Under the pieces are notes generated by a model, which was not told the origin of the DNA, ran no database searches, and saw only the letters and a program-made list of their open reading frames with translations. From Corallococcus caeni (GTDB lineage Bacteria; Myxococcota; Myxococcia; Myxococcales; Myxococcaceae): a stretch of 64,000 bases of DNA. Below, piece after piece: positions 45,613 through 55,150 of the stretch. The position numbers and the translations under genes were made by a program. Position 1 is the first letter of the stretch, and each line of letters begins with the position of its first letter. The stretch covers positions 186,001 to 250,000 of the forward strand of contig NZ_BTTW01000003.1 of NCBI RefSeq assembly GCF_036245865.1, given 5' to 3'.

Positions 45613-45907
45613 GGGATTCTTCCTTTCACTTCGCGGCCTTGCGGCTTCGGAACGAGAGGTTTGCAGTCGACATTCCCCACCAGGTGGGCGGGGGTCGGTT
45701 TGACAGTCGGCCCGACAAGTCCTAGATCCCGCGCCCACGGGCTGGTCCCGCGGGGTTGTCGGCCCGTTGCGCTATCCGGAGGGAATCCTTACGTTGCGCC
45801 GCCGTTGAGCGCTACTCCGGACCGCCGTCGTGTCAGGAAGACCTGTCGTCGGTAGCACTGCTCGTTCACAGACCTCGGGGGGGGAAACAGCTCATAGGGG
45901 AGGCTCC
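45613..45907 (+). promoter_or_regulatory. Divergent intergenic region, candidate promoter
   Basis: No gene seen in 295 bases. TTGACA (45700-45705), 17 bases, TAGATC (45723-45728) is the best promoter-like element, pointing toward the small gene at 45908 and giving a leader of about 170 bases. CCGACAA, overlapping its spacer, can pair with TTGTCGG about 40 bases downstream, so the leader may be structured. Confidence 0.4.
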
Positions 45908-46141
45908 ATGAAGCCGTGTCCATCCGATCTGCCGCAGACCATCAATCCCGAAGCCGGCCCGAAGCGGGCAGGCGTCGAGACGCATCGAAACCTGAACTGC
46001 AACCACTACGACAACTGCCTCGATGAGGCCGTGCGTCGCGGCTGGCAGTCGTTCACGTGCATGAAGTGCCCGATGTACGCCAACCTCGCTCCTCCGCAGA
46101 TGGGGCTGGAGGCGTACGCCACGCAGCGCCGTCCTGTCTAA
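45908..46141 (+). CDS. Small cysteine-rich protein
   Basis: 77 residues. The central part NLNCNHYDNCLDEAVRRGWQ and SFTCMKCPMYANLAP carries C-x5-C and C-x2-C pairs plus His, as in a small zinc ribbon. The N-terminal 30 residues are polar and Pro-rich. Ribosome binding site AGGGGAGG just before the ATG. No family recognised. It may be a small zinc-binding regulator. Confidence 0.7.
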   Translation: MKPCPSDLPQTINPEAGPKRAGVETHRNLNCNHYDNCLDEAVRRGWQSFTCMKCPMYANLAPPQMGLEAYATQRRPV

Positions 46142-46255
46142 CAAGGGCGTCTGACATGGGCCCAATCCACCGGGCCCGCGCGAGCTTGTACCGGCCACGC
46201 CCGAAGTGCGGACGTGGCCGGAGTCCGCGTGGAAGCTCCCACCGAAGCCGCTGCT

Positions 46256-47872
46256 TCAGGGGACCGCGGCGTAGATGACGGCCACCCAGTACTGACCCTG
46301 GCCGAAGCGCTTGGAGTTGCCCCGCACCAGTCCCACGCCTACGCGGGTGTTGGTGGCGGTGGCCAGGCTGCGTGACTCCGGCACGGCGCCTGGGTCTCCC
46401 ACGACGAAGAAGTCCACCGACGCGGTGCCCGCATCCGGCAGCGCGGTGAACACGCGCTCGTGCAGGGGGGACGGGTCGCCGTCTCCCGCGGTCGGTTCGT
46501 CCTGCGCCAGCGCGCGGCGGGCGTGTTCGTGTGCCAGCCGCTCCAGCGCCTCGCTGCGCACCAGGGGCGGCAGCTTGAGCGTGGCGCGGTGCCGGGAGAG
46601 GGCCTCGTAAACGTCCGACACCGGGTCCGCCGGCAGCGTCGCGCCGGGCGAGGCCGCGGTGAAGACCTCCGTGATGATGGCCTGGTCGCGGCCGTCCACC
46701 TTCTGGAACGCCACGCCCACGCCCATGAAGCGGAACGCGGGGTCCATCAGGTTCTTGCGGTGGCCAGGGCTGTGCTCGATGCCGAAGTGCGCCGCGAGCG
46801 GACCGGCCGCCAGCCCCAGGTTCTCTCCGGCGCGCACGTAGCGCGTGCCCTCCGGGAGCCGGCGCGTGAGCGTGGAGCCGTCCGGTGCGATGTGGGCGAA
46901 GAAGCCCTCCGTGGCCATGCGCGTGCTGTAGCGCAGCGACACGTCCTCCAGCACCGGATCCGGAGTGAGCTCCGGCAACTGGTGCGCGCGGCGCAGGGTG
47001 TTGATTCGCTCGTAGAGGGCGGTGCGGGCCTCGGCCAGCGTGGTGGGTTCGCGCTGCGCTTCCTGTCCACCGCGCCCGGTCCGGGCGCCCACCTGCACCA
47101 GGAACAGCGACGCCACCTCCGGCCCCGCGTTCCCCTGGCCCACAAACTCCACGGTGTAGGCGCCGGGCGTCTCGAAGGTCACCAGGGCGCAGAACCCGTT
47201 GGTGCCGGAGGGCGCACGGCTCAGGGCCACGGCGTCCACCTCGCCATCCGGCCGGGTGACGAAGACCTGCGGGCTTCGCAGCGGCGGCACCAGCCGGCCG
47301 CACACGCGCCTCTCCGTCCCGGCCTTGGCGAGCGTCCGGGGGAAGGGGAGCACCTCCGCCTTGCGGTCCGCGGTGAGCAGCACCAGCGCGGCGCGCTCGC
47401 CCAGGAAGGCGATGCCCACGCCGTAGTGGCTCACGCGCTCGTCGTTGAAGTCCGTGCGGGCGAGGAACGTCTCGATGGCGTGCGCGTGCACCCAGGCGCG
47501 GATGACCAGCACCTTGGGGGATGGATCCGCGGCGCCCGAGTCGCTGACCGCCTCCGTCAGCGTGAGCAGGTCCGGGGCGCCGGTGGAGAACTCCGTCAGG
47601 GCCTCGCGCGCGAGCCTCCGGGCCGCGGCCTCCAGCGCCTTGTCGCTCGTGGGCGCGCGCCGGCCCACGCGCTCGAACTCGCGCTGGACGTGCAGCCGGG
47701 CCCGGGCCTCCTGGGCCTGGGGCGTCTCCTCCGCGACGGGGGGCGGGAGGTCCTGGCCCGCGGGGGCCGGGGCGGCGACGGAGGCCACCGCAGGGGAGGG
47801 CGTCGCGGCGGACGCGGGGACTGGAGGGACGGACACCCCTGCGAGCAGCAGGCCCAGGAGCACGCCCCTCAT
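46256..47872 (-). CDS. Secreted CAP (SCP/PR-1) domain protein
   Basis: 538 residues with a signal peptide (MRGVLLGLLLAGVSVPPVPASA). A clear CAP domain lies at about 285-410: ALYERINTLRRAHQLPEL, GFFAHIAPDGST, ENLGLAAGP, HSPGHRKNLMDPAFRFMGVGVAF. A weaker CAP-like unit follows (VSDVYEALSRHRATLKLPPL up to QYWVAVIYA), and the region at 60-190 with AWVHAHAIETFLARTDFNDERVSHYGVGIAF in parts looks like a third, more degenerate one. CAP proteins are extracellular, with lipid-binding or protease-like roles. The ATG overlaps the upstream stop (ATGA). Confidence 0.85.
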   Translation of the reverse strand: MRGVLLGLLLAGVSVPPVPASAATPSPAVASVAAPAPAGQDLPPPVAEETPQAQEARARLHVQREFERVGRRAPTSDKALEAAARRLAREALTEFSTGAPDLLTLTEAVSDSGAADPSPKVLVIRAWVHAHAIETFLARTDFNDERVSHYGVGIAFLGERAALVLLTADRKAEVLPFPRTLAKAGTERRVCGRLVPPLRSPQVFVTRPDGEVDAVALSRAPSGTNGFCALVTFETPGAYTVEFVGQGNAGPEVASLFLVQVGARTGRGGQEAQREPTTLAEARTALYERINTLRRAHQLPELTPDPVLEDVSLRYSTRMATEGFFAHIAPDGSTLTRRLPEGTRYVRAGENLGLAAGPLAAHFGIEHSPGHRKNLMDPAFRFMGVGVAFQKVDGRDQAIITEVFTAASPGATLPADPVSDVYEALSRHRATLKLPPLVRSEALERLAHEHARRALAQDEPTAGDGDPSPLHERVFTALPDAGTASVDFFVVGDPGAVPESRSLATATNTRVGVGLVRGNSKRFGQGQYWVAVIYAAVP

Positions 47873-48168
47873 CGCGACTCCAGTTGGAACGTGAGCGCCT
47901 TCACGGTGCCGGGGCCGAGCCTCTCGTTGAGCCGCTCGCAGAGGGAGTCCGCCTGCCGGGTGAGGACCTGGGCCCACTCGGCGCTCTCCACGGAGATGAC
48001 CAGTGTGGTGCCGTCAAGCTGGTGCGGACGGCTGTGCCTCGCGATGTTCTCTCCCGCCGCCGCGACCCAGAGCGGCATCAGCGAGGAGGCGCGGCCCGAC
48101 TCTCCCGCCAGACGCGCCAGCACTCGGGGCAGCAGGCTCTCCAGGGTCTTCGGTTCGCTGCGCGCCAT
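47869..48168 (-). CDS. DUF721/DciA-like protein
   Basis: 99 residues. The pattern KTLESLLPRVLARLAG, PLWVAAAGENIARHSRPHQL and DGTTLVISVESAEWAQVLTR matches DUF721; some members (DciA) help load the replicative helicase. I start at the ATG of MARSEPKTLE, after which the family begins. Coupled to the CAP-domain gene by a 4-base overlap, which is probably only an operon arrangement. Confidence 0.82.
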   Translation of the reverse strand: MARSEPKTLESLLPRVLARLAGESGRASSLMPLWVAAAGENIARHSRPHQLDGTTLVISVESAEWAQVLTRQADSLCERLNERLGPGTVKALTFQLESR

Positions 48169-48352
48169 CGTCGGACGATTCTGGAACCCCTGGCGCCGGA
48201 TGCCAACCCACACTTTTCCTGCCCGCCCGGCCGATTGCGTCCAGCGCCCCGGTTTCCGGCGTTCAATGAACGTGGGCCCGGCGCCATCCCGGTCGCGTCA
48301 CGGCCCTTCCCCCTGTAAGGTCGGGGCAAGGCCGGTCCCCCTCGGAGTTCCC

Positions 48353-50944
48353 ATGCGTCACATCCCCCTTCCGGTCCGGTCCCCCGGCCTCGTGCTCGCA
48401 TGCCTGCTGGCGTGCGCCATGGGCTGCGGGATGTCCGACCTGGACGCGCCGTTCATCCAAGGCGGATGGGCGGACGATGCCTGCACGGTGGATCAGGACT
48501 GCGCGGATCCGGCGCTGTTCTTCTGCAACACGGCCCTGTCGCGCTGTGAGCCCGCGTGCCGCACGGACCTCGACTGCTCCGTGACGCGCCGGGGGGAGCT
48601 GAACGCCATCGCCGCGTGTGAGACGCAGGCGCTGGGCTGCCGCTGTGACGCCAGCCGCTGCGTCCCGGCCCTGTGCACCGGAGATGACGGCTGCGACGGC
48701 CTGGACGTGTGCCGCGACGGCGCCTGTCGTCCGCCCCCGCCGCCGTCCGCCGCCGTGGCGTGCCGTGTGGTCCCCGAGCGCGTCGTCGCGCCCGTGGGCA
48801 CCGCCCTGCGCTTCGAGGCCTGGGTGACGGATGCTCGGGGCGAGCCGGTCGTCCCGCGCGACGGCCTCACCTGGTCCGCCGTGTCGGCGCTGGTGAAGGG
48901 CGGCGGCTCCGGTTCCGGGGCCACGTTCACGCTGGACTCGGCGGGCCTGGAGGTGGAGGCGGTGGAGGCCCGGGTGGGCACGGCCTCGTGCCGCGCGAGC
49001 GTCACCGTGCTGCCGCCGCACACGGCCGAGGGGCAGGTGCGGGTGGTGGTGACGGACGCGCTCACGGGCCACCCCGTCGAGGCGGCCTCGGTGGTGGTGG
49101 CGGACGCGCTGGGCAGCGCGACGGCGCGCGCGACGACGGACGCGCGGGGCGTGGCGGTGCTCGCGGGGCGGAGCGATTCGACGCTGTCCGTCTTCCACCC
49201 GGACTTCGGCTACCTCACGGTGGCGAACTACGACATGGGCGGCTCGCGCGACCTGCGGCTGCCCCTGCGCCGCAACCCGGTGGACCGCGTGGGCGGGGTG
49301 CGCGCCCGGTTCACCAACCTGGCGCCCGCGGTGACGAACGGGGCGCTGTCCCTGGGGATGGCGGGGCTGTCCGTGCCGGGGCTCCTGTCGCAGGCGGCCC
49401 CCGCGCAGGTGCAGGGCTCCGACCGGGCCGTGGACCTCACGCTGGGCGGAGCGATGCGCCAGTTCCAGGTGCCCGCCAACGTCTGGGTGAACGGGCTGGG
49501 GGCCCTCGCGCCCGAGTCCGTGGACGTGCCGGGCATCGCGGGCGTGTGCGACGCGGCGCTCGCGGACGTGGCGGATCCGGGCGCGGCCACGCGCGCGGGG
49601 GGCTGCGGCACGCGCACGCTCTGGGCCCTCACCGCGCAGGTGCTGGCCCGGGAGCTGCCGGCGGGGATGATGGAGCCGGGCACGGATCCGCTGCTGCTCC
49701 TGGCGCGCGCGCTGCCGCCGTCGGGGCGGTTCTCGTCCGCCGTGTCGCGCGACGTGCAGTTCGCCCTGCGTTCCCCCGACGCTGGGGAGCCGGCGGTCCA
49801 GGCGCCGCTCCTGCCGCTGGACTTCCGGCAGGTGCCGCTGGCCTTCCCGTTCGTGACCCGCGTCCCGCCGCTTCCGCGCTTCCGCGACGGCTACCTGGGG
49901 CGCGTCCTGGTGTTGGGCTCGGTGGCCGCTCCCGGACGCGGCACCGTGCCGCTGGGCCTGGGCGCCGCCGTCAACCTCAACCCGGTGGATCCGTACACGG
50001 ACACGCAGCCGGGGCTCGCCGCGCCGGGCTTCGTGCGCGTGCGCATGGCGCCGGCCCATCACGGCCTGGAGGGCCAGGCGTACCGGCTGATCGCGCTCGC
50101 GTCGTCGGGGACGCTGGGCGGCGAGGAGCCCATGGGCCAGGCCACCAGCGCGGTGATGGCGCCCCTGGATGCGCCCCACTTCGATCCGGAGGGCACGGAG
50201 CCGGTGACCCTCGCGGACGCGTTCCTCGGCATCCCCGAGCGCGCCCGCTACAACCCCGACACGCTGCCGTGGCACGGCCTGCTGCCGCGCGAGTGGCGCA
50301 TGGACACCACGGTGCCCGGGGCGACGCTCGTGCGCGCGACGTTCACCAACGCGGCGGGACGGCGCTGGACGGTGTGGGTGGATGGCCGCCGCTCCGTTAC
50401 CGGCGTGCGCCTGCCCGTGCCGCCCTCGGGCCTGGAGGACCGCACGTTCCAGGGCGACACCGAGGGCTCGCGCGCGTCGCTGTCGGTGGAGGCGCTGGCC
50501 GTGGCCACGCCCGAGGGCAGGTCGCTGAACCTCTCCGCGCTGGCGGAGTCCGGGGGCCTGGCGCCCGAGCCGCTCGCCGCGGCGGTGCGCGCCGCGTCCA
50601 CGCTGAACTACGGACGTCCCCAGGTGACGTGGCTGGAGCCCGCGGAGGACGCGTCGCTCGCGCGCGGCGCCACCGTGCGCGTGCGGGTGGACGGCTTCCG
50701 GGTGGGGAAGGAGAGCGCCAACGGCGACGAGGGGGCCGTGCTGCTCACCGTGCGTGGCGGCGGTCCGGACTGCGATGGCGCGCGGGTGCGCGGCGACACG
50801 GTCACACGGTCGGGCGAGGTGGCGCTCAGCCTGCCCGCCGCCTGCTCCGGGCCGGAGGTGACGCTGGTGGCGTCGCTGGTGGATCTGCTGGACCTGCCGC
50901 TGCGGCCCGCCGTCAGCGCCGCGCGCACGGTGCGGGTGCCCTGA
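48353..50944 (+). CDS. Large lipoprotein with Cys-rich N-terminus and carboxypeptidase-like repeats
   Basis: 863 residues. The signal peptide ends at LLACAMGC (lipobox). Residues about 40-130 hold a Cys-rich region with many CxxxxDC-type pairs (CTVDQDCADPALFFC, RTDLDCS, CTGDDGCDGLDVC), as in myxobacterial surface proteins. A Ig-like domain (VVAPVGTALRFEAWVT) and a carboxypeptidase-regulatory-like domain (VVVTDALTGHPVEAASVVV, then ARATTDARGVAVLAG) follow. The remaining 500 residues are beta-rich with no recognised enzyme motif. Probably an outer-surface protein. Confidence 0.8.
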   Translation: MRHIPLPVRSPGLVLACLLACAMGCGMSDLDAPFIQGGWADDACTVDQDCADPALFFCNTALSRCEPACRTDLDCSVTRRGELNAIAACETQALGCRCDASRCVPALCTGDDGCDGLDVCRDGACRPPPPPSAAVACRVVPERVVAPVGTALRFEAWVTDARGEPVVPRDGLTWSAVSALVKGGGSGSGATFTLDSAGLEVEAVEARVGTASCRASVTVLPPHTAEGQVRVVVTDALTGHPVEAASVVVADALGSATARATTDARGVAVLAGRSDSTLSVFHPDFGYLTVANYDMGGSRDLRLPLRRNPVDRVGGVRARFTNLAPAVTNGALSLGMAGLSVPGLLSQAAPAQVQGSDRAVDLTLGGAMRQFQVPANVWVNGLGALAPESVDVPGIAGVCDAALADVADPGAATRAGGCGTRTLWALTAQVLARELPAGMMEPGTDPLLLLARALPPSGRFSSAVSRDVQFALRSPDAGEPAVQAPLLPLDFRQVPLAFPFVTRVPPLPRFRDGYLGRVLVLGSVAAPGRGTVPLGLGAAVNLNPVDPYTDTQPGLAAPGFVRVRMAPAHHGLEGQAYRLIALASSGTLGGEEPMGQATSAVMAPLDAPHFDPEGTEPVTLADAFLGIPERARYNPDTLPWHGLLPREWRMDTTVPGATLVRATFTNAAGRRWTVWVDGRRSVTGVRLPVPPSGLEDRTFQGDTEGSRASLSVEALAVATPEGRSLNLSALAESGGLAPEPLAAAVRAASTLNYGRPQVTWLEPAEDASLARGATVRVRVDGFRVGKESANGDEGAVLLTVRGGGPDCDGARVRGDTVTRSGEVALSLPAACSGPEVTLVASLVDLLDLPLRPAVSAARTVRVP

Positions 50945-50998
50945 CGGGCCGGGGGGGCAGGGGGGCGCGACCTGGAGGGGCAACCCGGTCCGGCCGTG

Positions 50999-51016
50999 AA
51001 TTCGCTTTCGCGAATT
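50999..51016 (+). promoter_or_regulatory. AT-containing inverted repeat upstream of the FHA-GGDEF gene
   Basis: AATTCGC (50999-51005) and GCGAATT (51010-51016) form a perfect 7-base dyad around TTTC, 26 bases before the ATG. It could be an operator, a leader hairpin, or the terminator of the preceding lipoprotein gene. Confidence 0.4.
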
Positions 51017-51041
51017 GCGCGGTGATACGTTTGCCTCCGTC

Positions 51042-51920
51042 ATGGGCCAGAATGAGACGGTCGTCACCGTCATCTCGAAGATCTCCGAGCGCCCCGTCAA
51101 CCTGGACGCGGCGCTGGTGGTCATCTACGGCCTGGATCTGGGACGCAAGTACGACCTGGCGCGTGAGGAGACGCTGATCGGCCGGTCGTCCAAGGCGGAC
51201 ATCCAGATTGATCAGGAAGCGGTGAGCCGCAACCACGCGCGCATCACCAACACCACCAAGGGCGTGCGCATCGAGGACCTGGGGTCCACCAACGGCACGT
51301 TCGTGAACGACGACGTCGCGGCGTCGGCGCGGTCGCTGCAGAACGGCGACCTGGTGAAGATTGGCCGCACCATCTTCAAGTTCATCGCGGGCGGCAACAT
51401 CGAGGCGGCGTACCACGACGAGATCTACCGGCTGACCACGATGGACGGCCTGACGCAGATCTACAACCGCCGCTACTTCGACGAGCAGCTGGACCGGGAG
51501 ATCTCCCGCAGCCGCCGCTACGAGCGCGTGCTGTCGCTGGTGATGTTCGACCTGGATCGCTTCAAGGAAGTGAACGACACCTACGGGCACCTCGCCGGGG
51601 ACTCGGTGCTCAAGCAGCTGGCGTCCACCGTGCGCACGCGCATCCGGCGCGAGGACGTCTTCGCCCGCTACGGCGGCGAGGAGTTCGCGCTGCTCCTGCC
51701 GGAGATCCAGCTGACCGGCGCCCGTCAGCTCGCGGAGAAGGTGCGCAAGCTGGTGGAGCGGCAGCGCTTCGAGTTCGACAAGCAGGTCATCCCCGTCACG
51801 CTGTCGGTGGGCGTGGCCACGCTGGAGCCGCACCACCGCGAGCCCGCGGAGCTGGTGCGCGCCGCGGACGAGCACCTCTTCGAGGCGAAGAACCAGGGGC
51901 GCAACCGCGTCTGCGGCTGA
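51042..51920 (+). CDS. FHA-GGDEF diguanylate cyclase
   Basis: 292 residues. FHA domain at about 30-120: [22 protein letters not shown] and [11 protein letters not shown], which bind phosphothreonine. GGDEF domain from about 135: [35 protein letters not shown] and the active motif [17 protein letters not shown] lies five residues before GGEEF, fitting the RxxD inhibitory site for c-di-GMP. It should make c-di-GMP under control of a Ser/Thr kinase. The ATG of MGQNETVV is chosen over a longer in-frame start. Confidence 0.93.
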   Translation: MGQNETVVTVISKISERPVNLDAALVVIYGLDLGRKYDLAREETLIGRSSKADIQIDQEAVSRNHARITNTTKGVRIEDLGSTNGTFVNDDVAASARSLQNGDLVKIGRTIFKFIAGGNIEAAYHDEIYRLTTMDGLTQIYNRRYFDEQLDREISRSRRYERVLSLVMFDLDRFKEVNDTYGHLAGDSVLKQLASTVRTRIRREDVFARYGGEEFALLLPEIQLTGARQLAEKVRKLVERQRFEFDKQVIPVTLSVGVATLEPHHREPAELVRAADEHLFEAKNQGRNRVCG

Positions 51921-51965
51921 CGCCCCCGGCGTTTCTCCCGGGTGACCCGGAGGACCGCGGGGCCC

Positions 51966-54080
51966 TCAGCCCGCGAAGACGGAGCGGCGCTCGCGCAGCA
52001 GGGCCTGGAGCATGCGCTGGATGGACTCGCGGGTCAGCTCCGTGAGCCGCTGCACCTCGCCCAGGTCGTCCGCGGCCTCCGGGGGCAGGCCCTCCATGGA
52101 CAGCGGCTCGCCGAAGCGGATGGTCCACTTGGCGGGCAGCGGGCCGGGCGCGGTGAGCGGCAGCGACGGGAACCCGAGGAAGCCTCCCGGGAGGCGGCCC
52201 AGCAGCGGGGACGTCTCCTCCGCGCCGACGATGGCCACCGGGACGATGGGCGCGCCCGTGCGCAGGGCCAGCTTCACGAAGCCGCCGCGGCCGAAGCGCT
52301 TGAGGCGGTAGCGCTCCGCGAACGGCTTGCTCGCGCCCTGGTAGCCCTCCGGGAAGACGACGAGCGGCCGGCGTTCGTCGAGCAGCCGCAGCGCGTTCTC
52401 CGGCGAGGCGCGCACGGCGCCCAGGCGGTTGAAGAGCGTGCCGAGCATGGGCGCGTGGAAGACCTGATCCTCCACGAGCCAGCGGGCCTCGAGCAGGTCC
52501 GGGCGCTCCCGCGCGAGCGCCTGCGCCATCACGAGCCCGTCGTAGGGCAGGGCGCCGGAGTGGTTGGCGACGAGGATGGCGGCGCCGCGCGGCACCTGAT
52601 CCACGCCCTCCACGGAGACGCGCCAGTACTGCTCGTAGAGGAAGTCCAGGACGGGCTGGAGGTTCTCCACCAGCCCCGCGTCCTTGCCGTAGTCATCCAG
52701 CCGGCTGCCTCCGCCGGTGCCCAGGCTGGTGCGCACGGCCTCCATCAGGCCATGCATGGCCCCGACGGCGCGGCCCAGGCCATCGCTCGCGAGCGCCTGA
52801 CCGGCGATCTCCTTCGCCAGGGAGAACATGCCCGCCGCGCGGCCCGCGAAGCCCGCGGCCGGCGCGGGTTCCTCCGGACGGTCGACGGCGGGCTGTTCCT
52901 GTTCCGGGGCCTCCTGGAAGGGCTCTTCCCCAGGGTCGCTCACGAGCGACAGCGGCCGGCGGCTGGGGGGCAGCTCGTCGTGGGACTCGTCGGGCAGCTC
53001 CACCTCCGGCTCCACGTCCGTCGGGGCCGCGCCCTCGATGATGGAGACGGAGATGTGCACGCCGTTCTCCTCGACGCGCTCCACGCCGCTGACGAAGTCA
53101 TCCTCCTCGTCGGGGTCGGTCGGAGCGGCCATGCCTTCCGGGTCGCGGCTCCACGCGTCCGCGGTCCAGACCTCCTCGGTGATCTCCGGAGGGGGCACGT
53201 CCTTCGGGTCGCGCTGCCAGGCGTCGGCGGTCCAGACCTCGTCGGTCCCTTCGTCCTCGTCGAGGTCCCGGGCATCGCGGTCCTCTGCGGTGGACAGGGC
53301 GCGCTCCTCGGGGCCGGTGGCGTGGCGGTCCAGCACCTCGTCCACGGCGACGCCCGCGGTGGCCTCGGCCACCTGGGTCGCGACGGCGGCGGCGAGTTCC
53401 CGCTCGGGGGCGCTGCCGTTGTCGTCGTCCAGGACCTGCCGCACGGCGGACTCGGCCACCTCGGCGACGAGCTCCGTCGCGAGCACGCGCTCGATGTCGC
53501 GGTCCGGCCCCCGGCGTCCTTCGAAGACCTCGTCCACGGCCGTCTTCGCGGCGGCCTCCGCCGCGTCCGAGGCGATGGCCTCCGTCAGGGCGCGGTCCAC
53601 CGTGCGCTCCCGCGGACGCGAGCCGTGCACCTCGTCCGCGAGGACCTGGGGCCGCGACGGCCCCAGCTCGGGAGAGGGCCCCGGCGTGGCGGGCTCGCGC
53701 AGCGAAGAGCGCTCCTCGCCGGAGGGATGCTGTCCCGCCGCGTGCTCGGCCTCGCGCGCGTCCTGCTCCTGCTTCACGCTGCCGTGCCCGTTCGTGCGCG
53801 CCTCGAACTTGTGGACCTTGGCGGCGGGCGTCTTCGGCGTCGCGGTGGCCTGCTTCGCCGCCGCGCCCTTGCCACCCTTGGGCGCCTTCGCCTGCGCGCC
53901 GGACTTCGTCGCTCCGCCCCGGGCGTTCTTCGCCTTGCCCGCTGGCTTCGCGCCCTTCGCGGACTTCGATGCCGCGGACTTCTTCGCGGCCTTCGAATCG
54001 GCCGCGTCGTCCTTCACCTCGCCCGTGCGAGGCGCGGCGCCCCGCTGGAAGGGATCATTCCCGAGGACACCCTTGGTCAT
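51966..54080 (-). CDS. PlsC-type acyltransferase with repeat-bearing N-terminal extension
   Basis: 704 residues. The acyltransferase domain occupies about 470-704: NHSGALPYD is the HX4D motif, VVFPEGYQG the substrate motif. The N-terminal 460 residues are unusual: a Lys/Ala-rich basic tract (residues 25-85), then three related Ala/Glu-rich units of about 33 residues (AKTAVDEVFEGRRGPD, AESAVRQVLDDDNGSAPE, AGVAVDEVLDRHATGPEE), then two copies of EVWTADAWxRDP. Such N-terminal repeats are not part of the acyltransferase family. It is coupled to the SDR gene upstream by a 4-base overlap. Confidence 0.85.
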   Translation of the reverse strand: MTKGVLGNDPFQRGAAPRTGEVKDDAADSKAAKKSAASKSAKGAKPAGKAKNARGGATKSGAQAKAPKGGKGAAAKQATATPKTPAAKVHKFEARTNGHGSVKQEQDAREAEHAAGQHPSGEERSSLREPATPGPSPELGPSRPQVLADEVHGSRPRERTVDRALTEAIASDAAEAAAKTAVDEVFEGRRGPDRDIERVLATELVAEVAESAVRQVLDDDNGSAPERELAAAVATQVAEATAGVAVDEVLDRHATGPEERALSTAEDRDARDLDEDEGTDEVWTADAWQRDPKDVPPPEITEEVWTADAWSRDPEGMAAPTDPDEEDDFVSGVERVEENGVHISVSIIEGAAPTDVEPEVELPDESHDELPPSRRPLSLVSDPGEEPFQEAPEQEQPAVDRPEEPAPAAGFAGRAAGMFSLAKEIAGQALASDGLGRAVGAMHGLMEAVRTSLGTGGGSRLDDYGKDAGLVENLQPVLDFLYEQYWRVSVEGVDQVPRGAAILVANHSGALPYDGLVMAQALARERPDLLEARWLVEDQVFHAPMLGTLFNRLGAVRASPENALRLLDERRPLVVFPEGYQGASKPFAERYRLKRFGRGGFVKLALRTGAPIVPVAIVGAEETSPLLGRLPGGFLGFPSLPLTAPGPLPAKWTIRFGEPLSMEGLPPEAADDLGEVQRLTELTRESIQRMLQALLRERRSVFAG

Positions 54081-55018
54081 GACTGGCTCCTTCTGAGCGC
54101 CGAGGCGGCGTCCCTGACGTGGTGGAGGGGCACGAACCCCAGCGCGGACTCAGCGCGCTCCCCGTCCGCGACCCAGGAGTAATGCATGTAGTCGAGCAGG
54201 GCCACCGGCAACGTGCCCGCTCCCACGACCCCGAGCGCGCGAAGTGCTCCACGAAACAACGGCCCGGGCAGGGGGAGCGGTCGCGCGCCCGCCTGGCGGA
54301 TGAGCCCCGACAGGGGCAACACCCCGCGCCCCACGATGTTGAACTCCCCGGCCGCCTCCGCCCGGAGCGCCAGGTGCAGCGCCCGGCCCGCGTCCTCCTC
54401 GTGGAGGGCCTGCCACAGCGGGTCGAATCCCAGAAGCGTGGGCACCACGGCGTGCGACAGCAACCGCGTCACTGGATTGTCCAGGCTCCGGCCGAGCAGG
54501 GGGGCGAACCGCAACACCAGCGTGCGCGTGTCCGGGTGCCGCTCGCGGAAGGCCCGCACCTGGCCTTCGACCTCCACCTTGTCGTTCACGAACCGGCTGT
54601 GCGGACAGCCGAACAGCGGGGAGCCCTCGCGCAGGAGCGCCGGGTTGTTGCCCCGAGCGCCGTACGTCACCGTGAGCGACGGCACCACCAGCCGTGGCAG
54701 CCGGGCACGGCCCACCGCCGTCAGCACGTTCATCGTGCCGATGACCTCCAGCTCGTGCGCCAGCGGGCCGTTGAGGATGGGCCCGAAGAGGAACGCCAGG
54801 TGGAAGAGGGCGTCCACGGGGCGCTCGGTGAGCGCGTCCGTCAGCTCTGCTTCCGCGTCGTAGCGGGTGAGGTCCACGCGGTGGAACTCCACCTTGCTCG
54901 TCCCCTGGGGCTCCTTCGTGTCCAGCACGAGGATGCTCTCCACGTCGGGGTCCGCTTCCAGCCTCGGCAGGAGCAGCTTGCCGTAGTCGCCATTGGCGCC
55001 TGTCACCGCGATGCGCAT
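54077..55018 (-). CDS. NAD-dependent epimerase/dehydratase (extended SDR)
   Basis: 313 residues. MRIAVTGANGDYGKLLLPRL has the GxxGxxG nucleotide motif; DALFHLAFLFGP, and VPSLTVTYGARGN with SRFVNDKVEVEG (Tyr replaced: the expected YxxxK is FVNDK) follow. The loss of Tyr in the catalytic motif suggests weak or no oxidoreductase activity, as in NmrA-like or regulatory SDRs. Start chosen at MRIAVTGANG; an ATG ten codons upstream is possible. First gene of a pair with the acyltransferase, perhaps for lipid modification. Confidence 0.83.
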   Translation of the reverse strand: MRIAVTGANGDYGKLLLPRLEADPDVESILVLDTKEPQGTSKVEFHRVDLTRYDAEAELTDALTERPVDALFHLAFLFGPILNGPLAHELEVIGTMNVLTAVGRARLPRLVVPSLTVTYGARGNNPALLREGSPLFGCPHSRFVNDKVEVEGQVRAFRERHPDTRTLVLRFAPLLGRSLDNPVTRLLSHAVVPTLLGFDPLWQALHEEDAGRALHLALRAEAAGEFNIVGRGVLPLSGLIRQAGARPLPLPGPLFRGALRALGVVGAGTLPVALLDYMHYSWVADGERAESALGFVPLHHVRDAASALRRSQS

Positions 55019-55150
55019 CGGGCCCTTGCCTGCTCGGATCACTTCCATTCGCAGGGGCGGGTGTTAGCCCAGCCGTCCGGGAATGTCAGCCGAGCGCGCC
55101 AGTGATGTTCTGGACAACGTCCTCCAGTTCGCGGAGGGTGGCTGATCGCC

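Noticed and set aside
46460-50944. A 1494-codon open frame covering the CAP and DUF721 genes and the large lipoprotein.
   Set aside because: The first part is antisense to genes with clear domains; the real start is the ATG at 48353, directly before a lipoprotein signal peptide.
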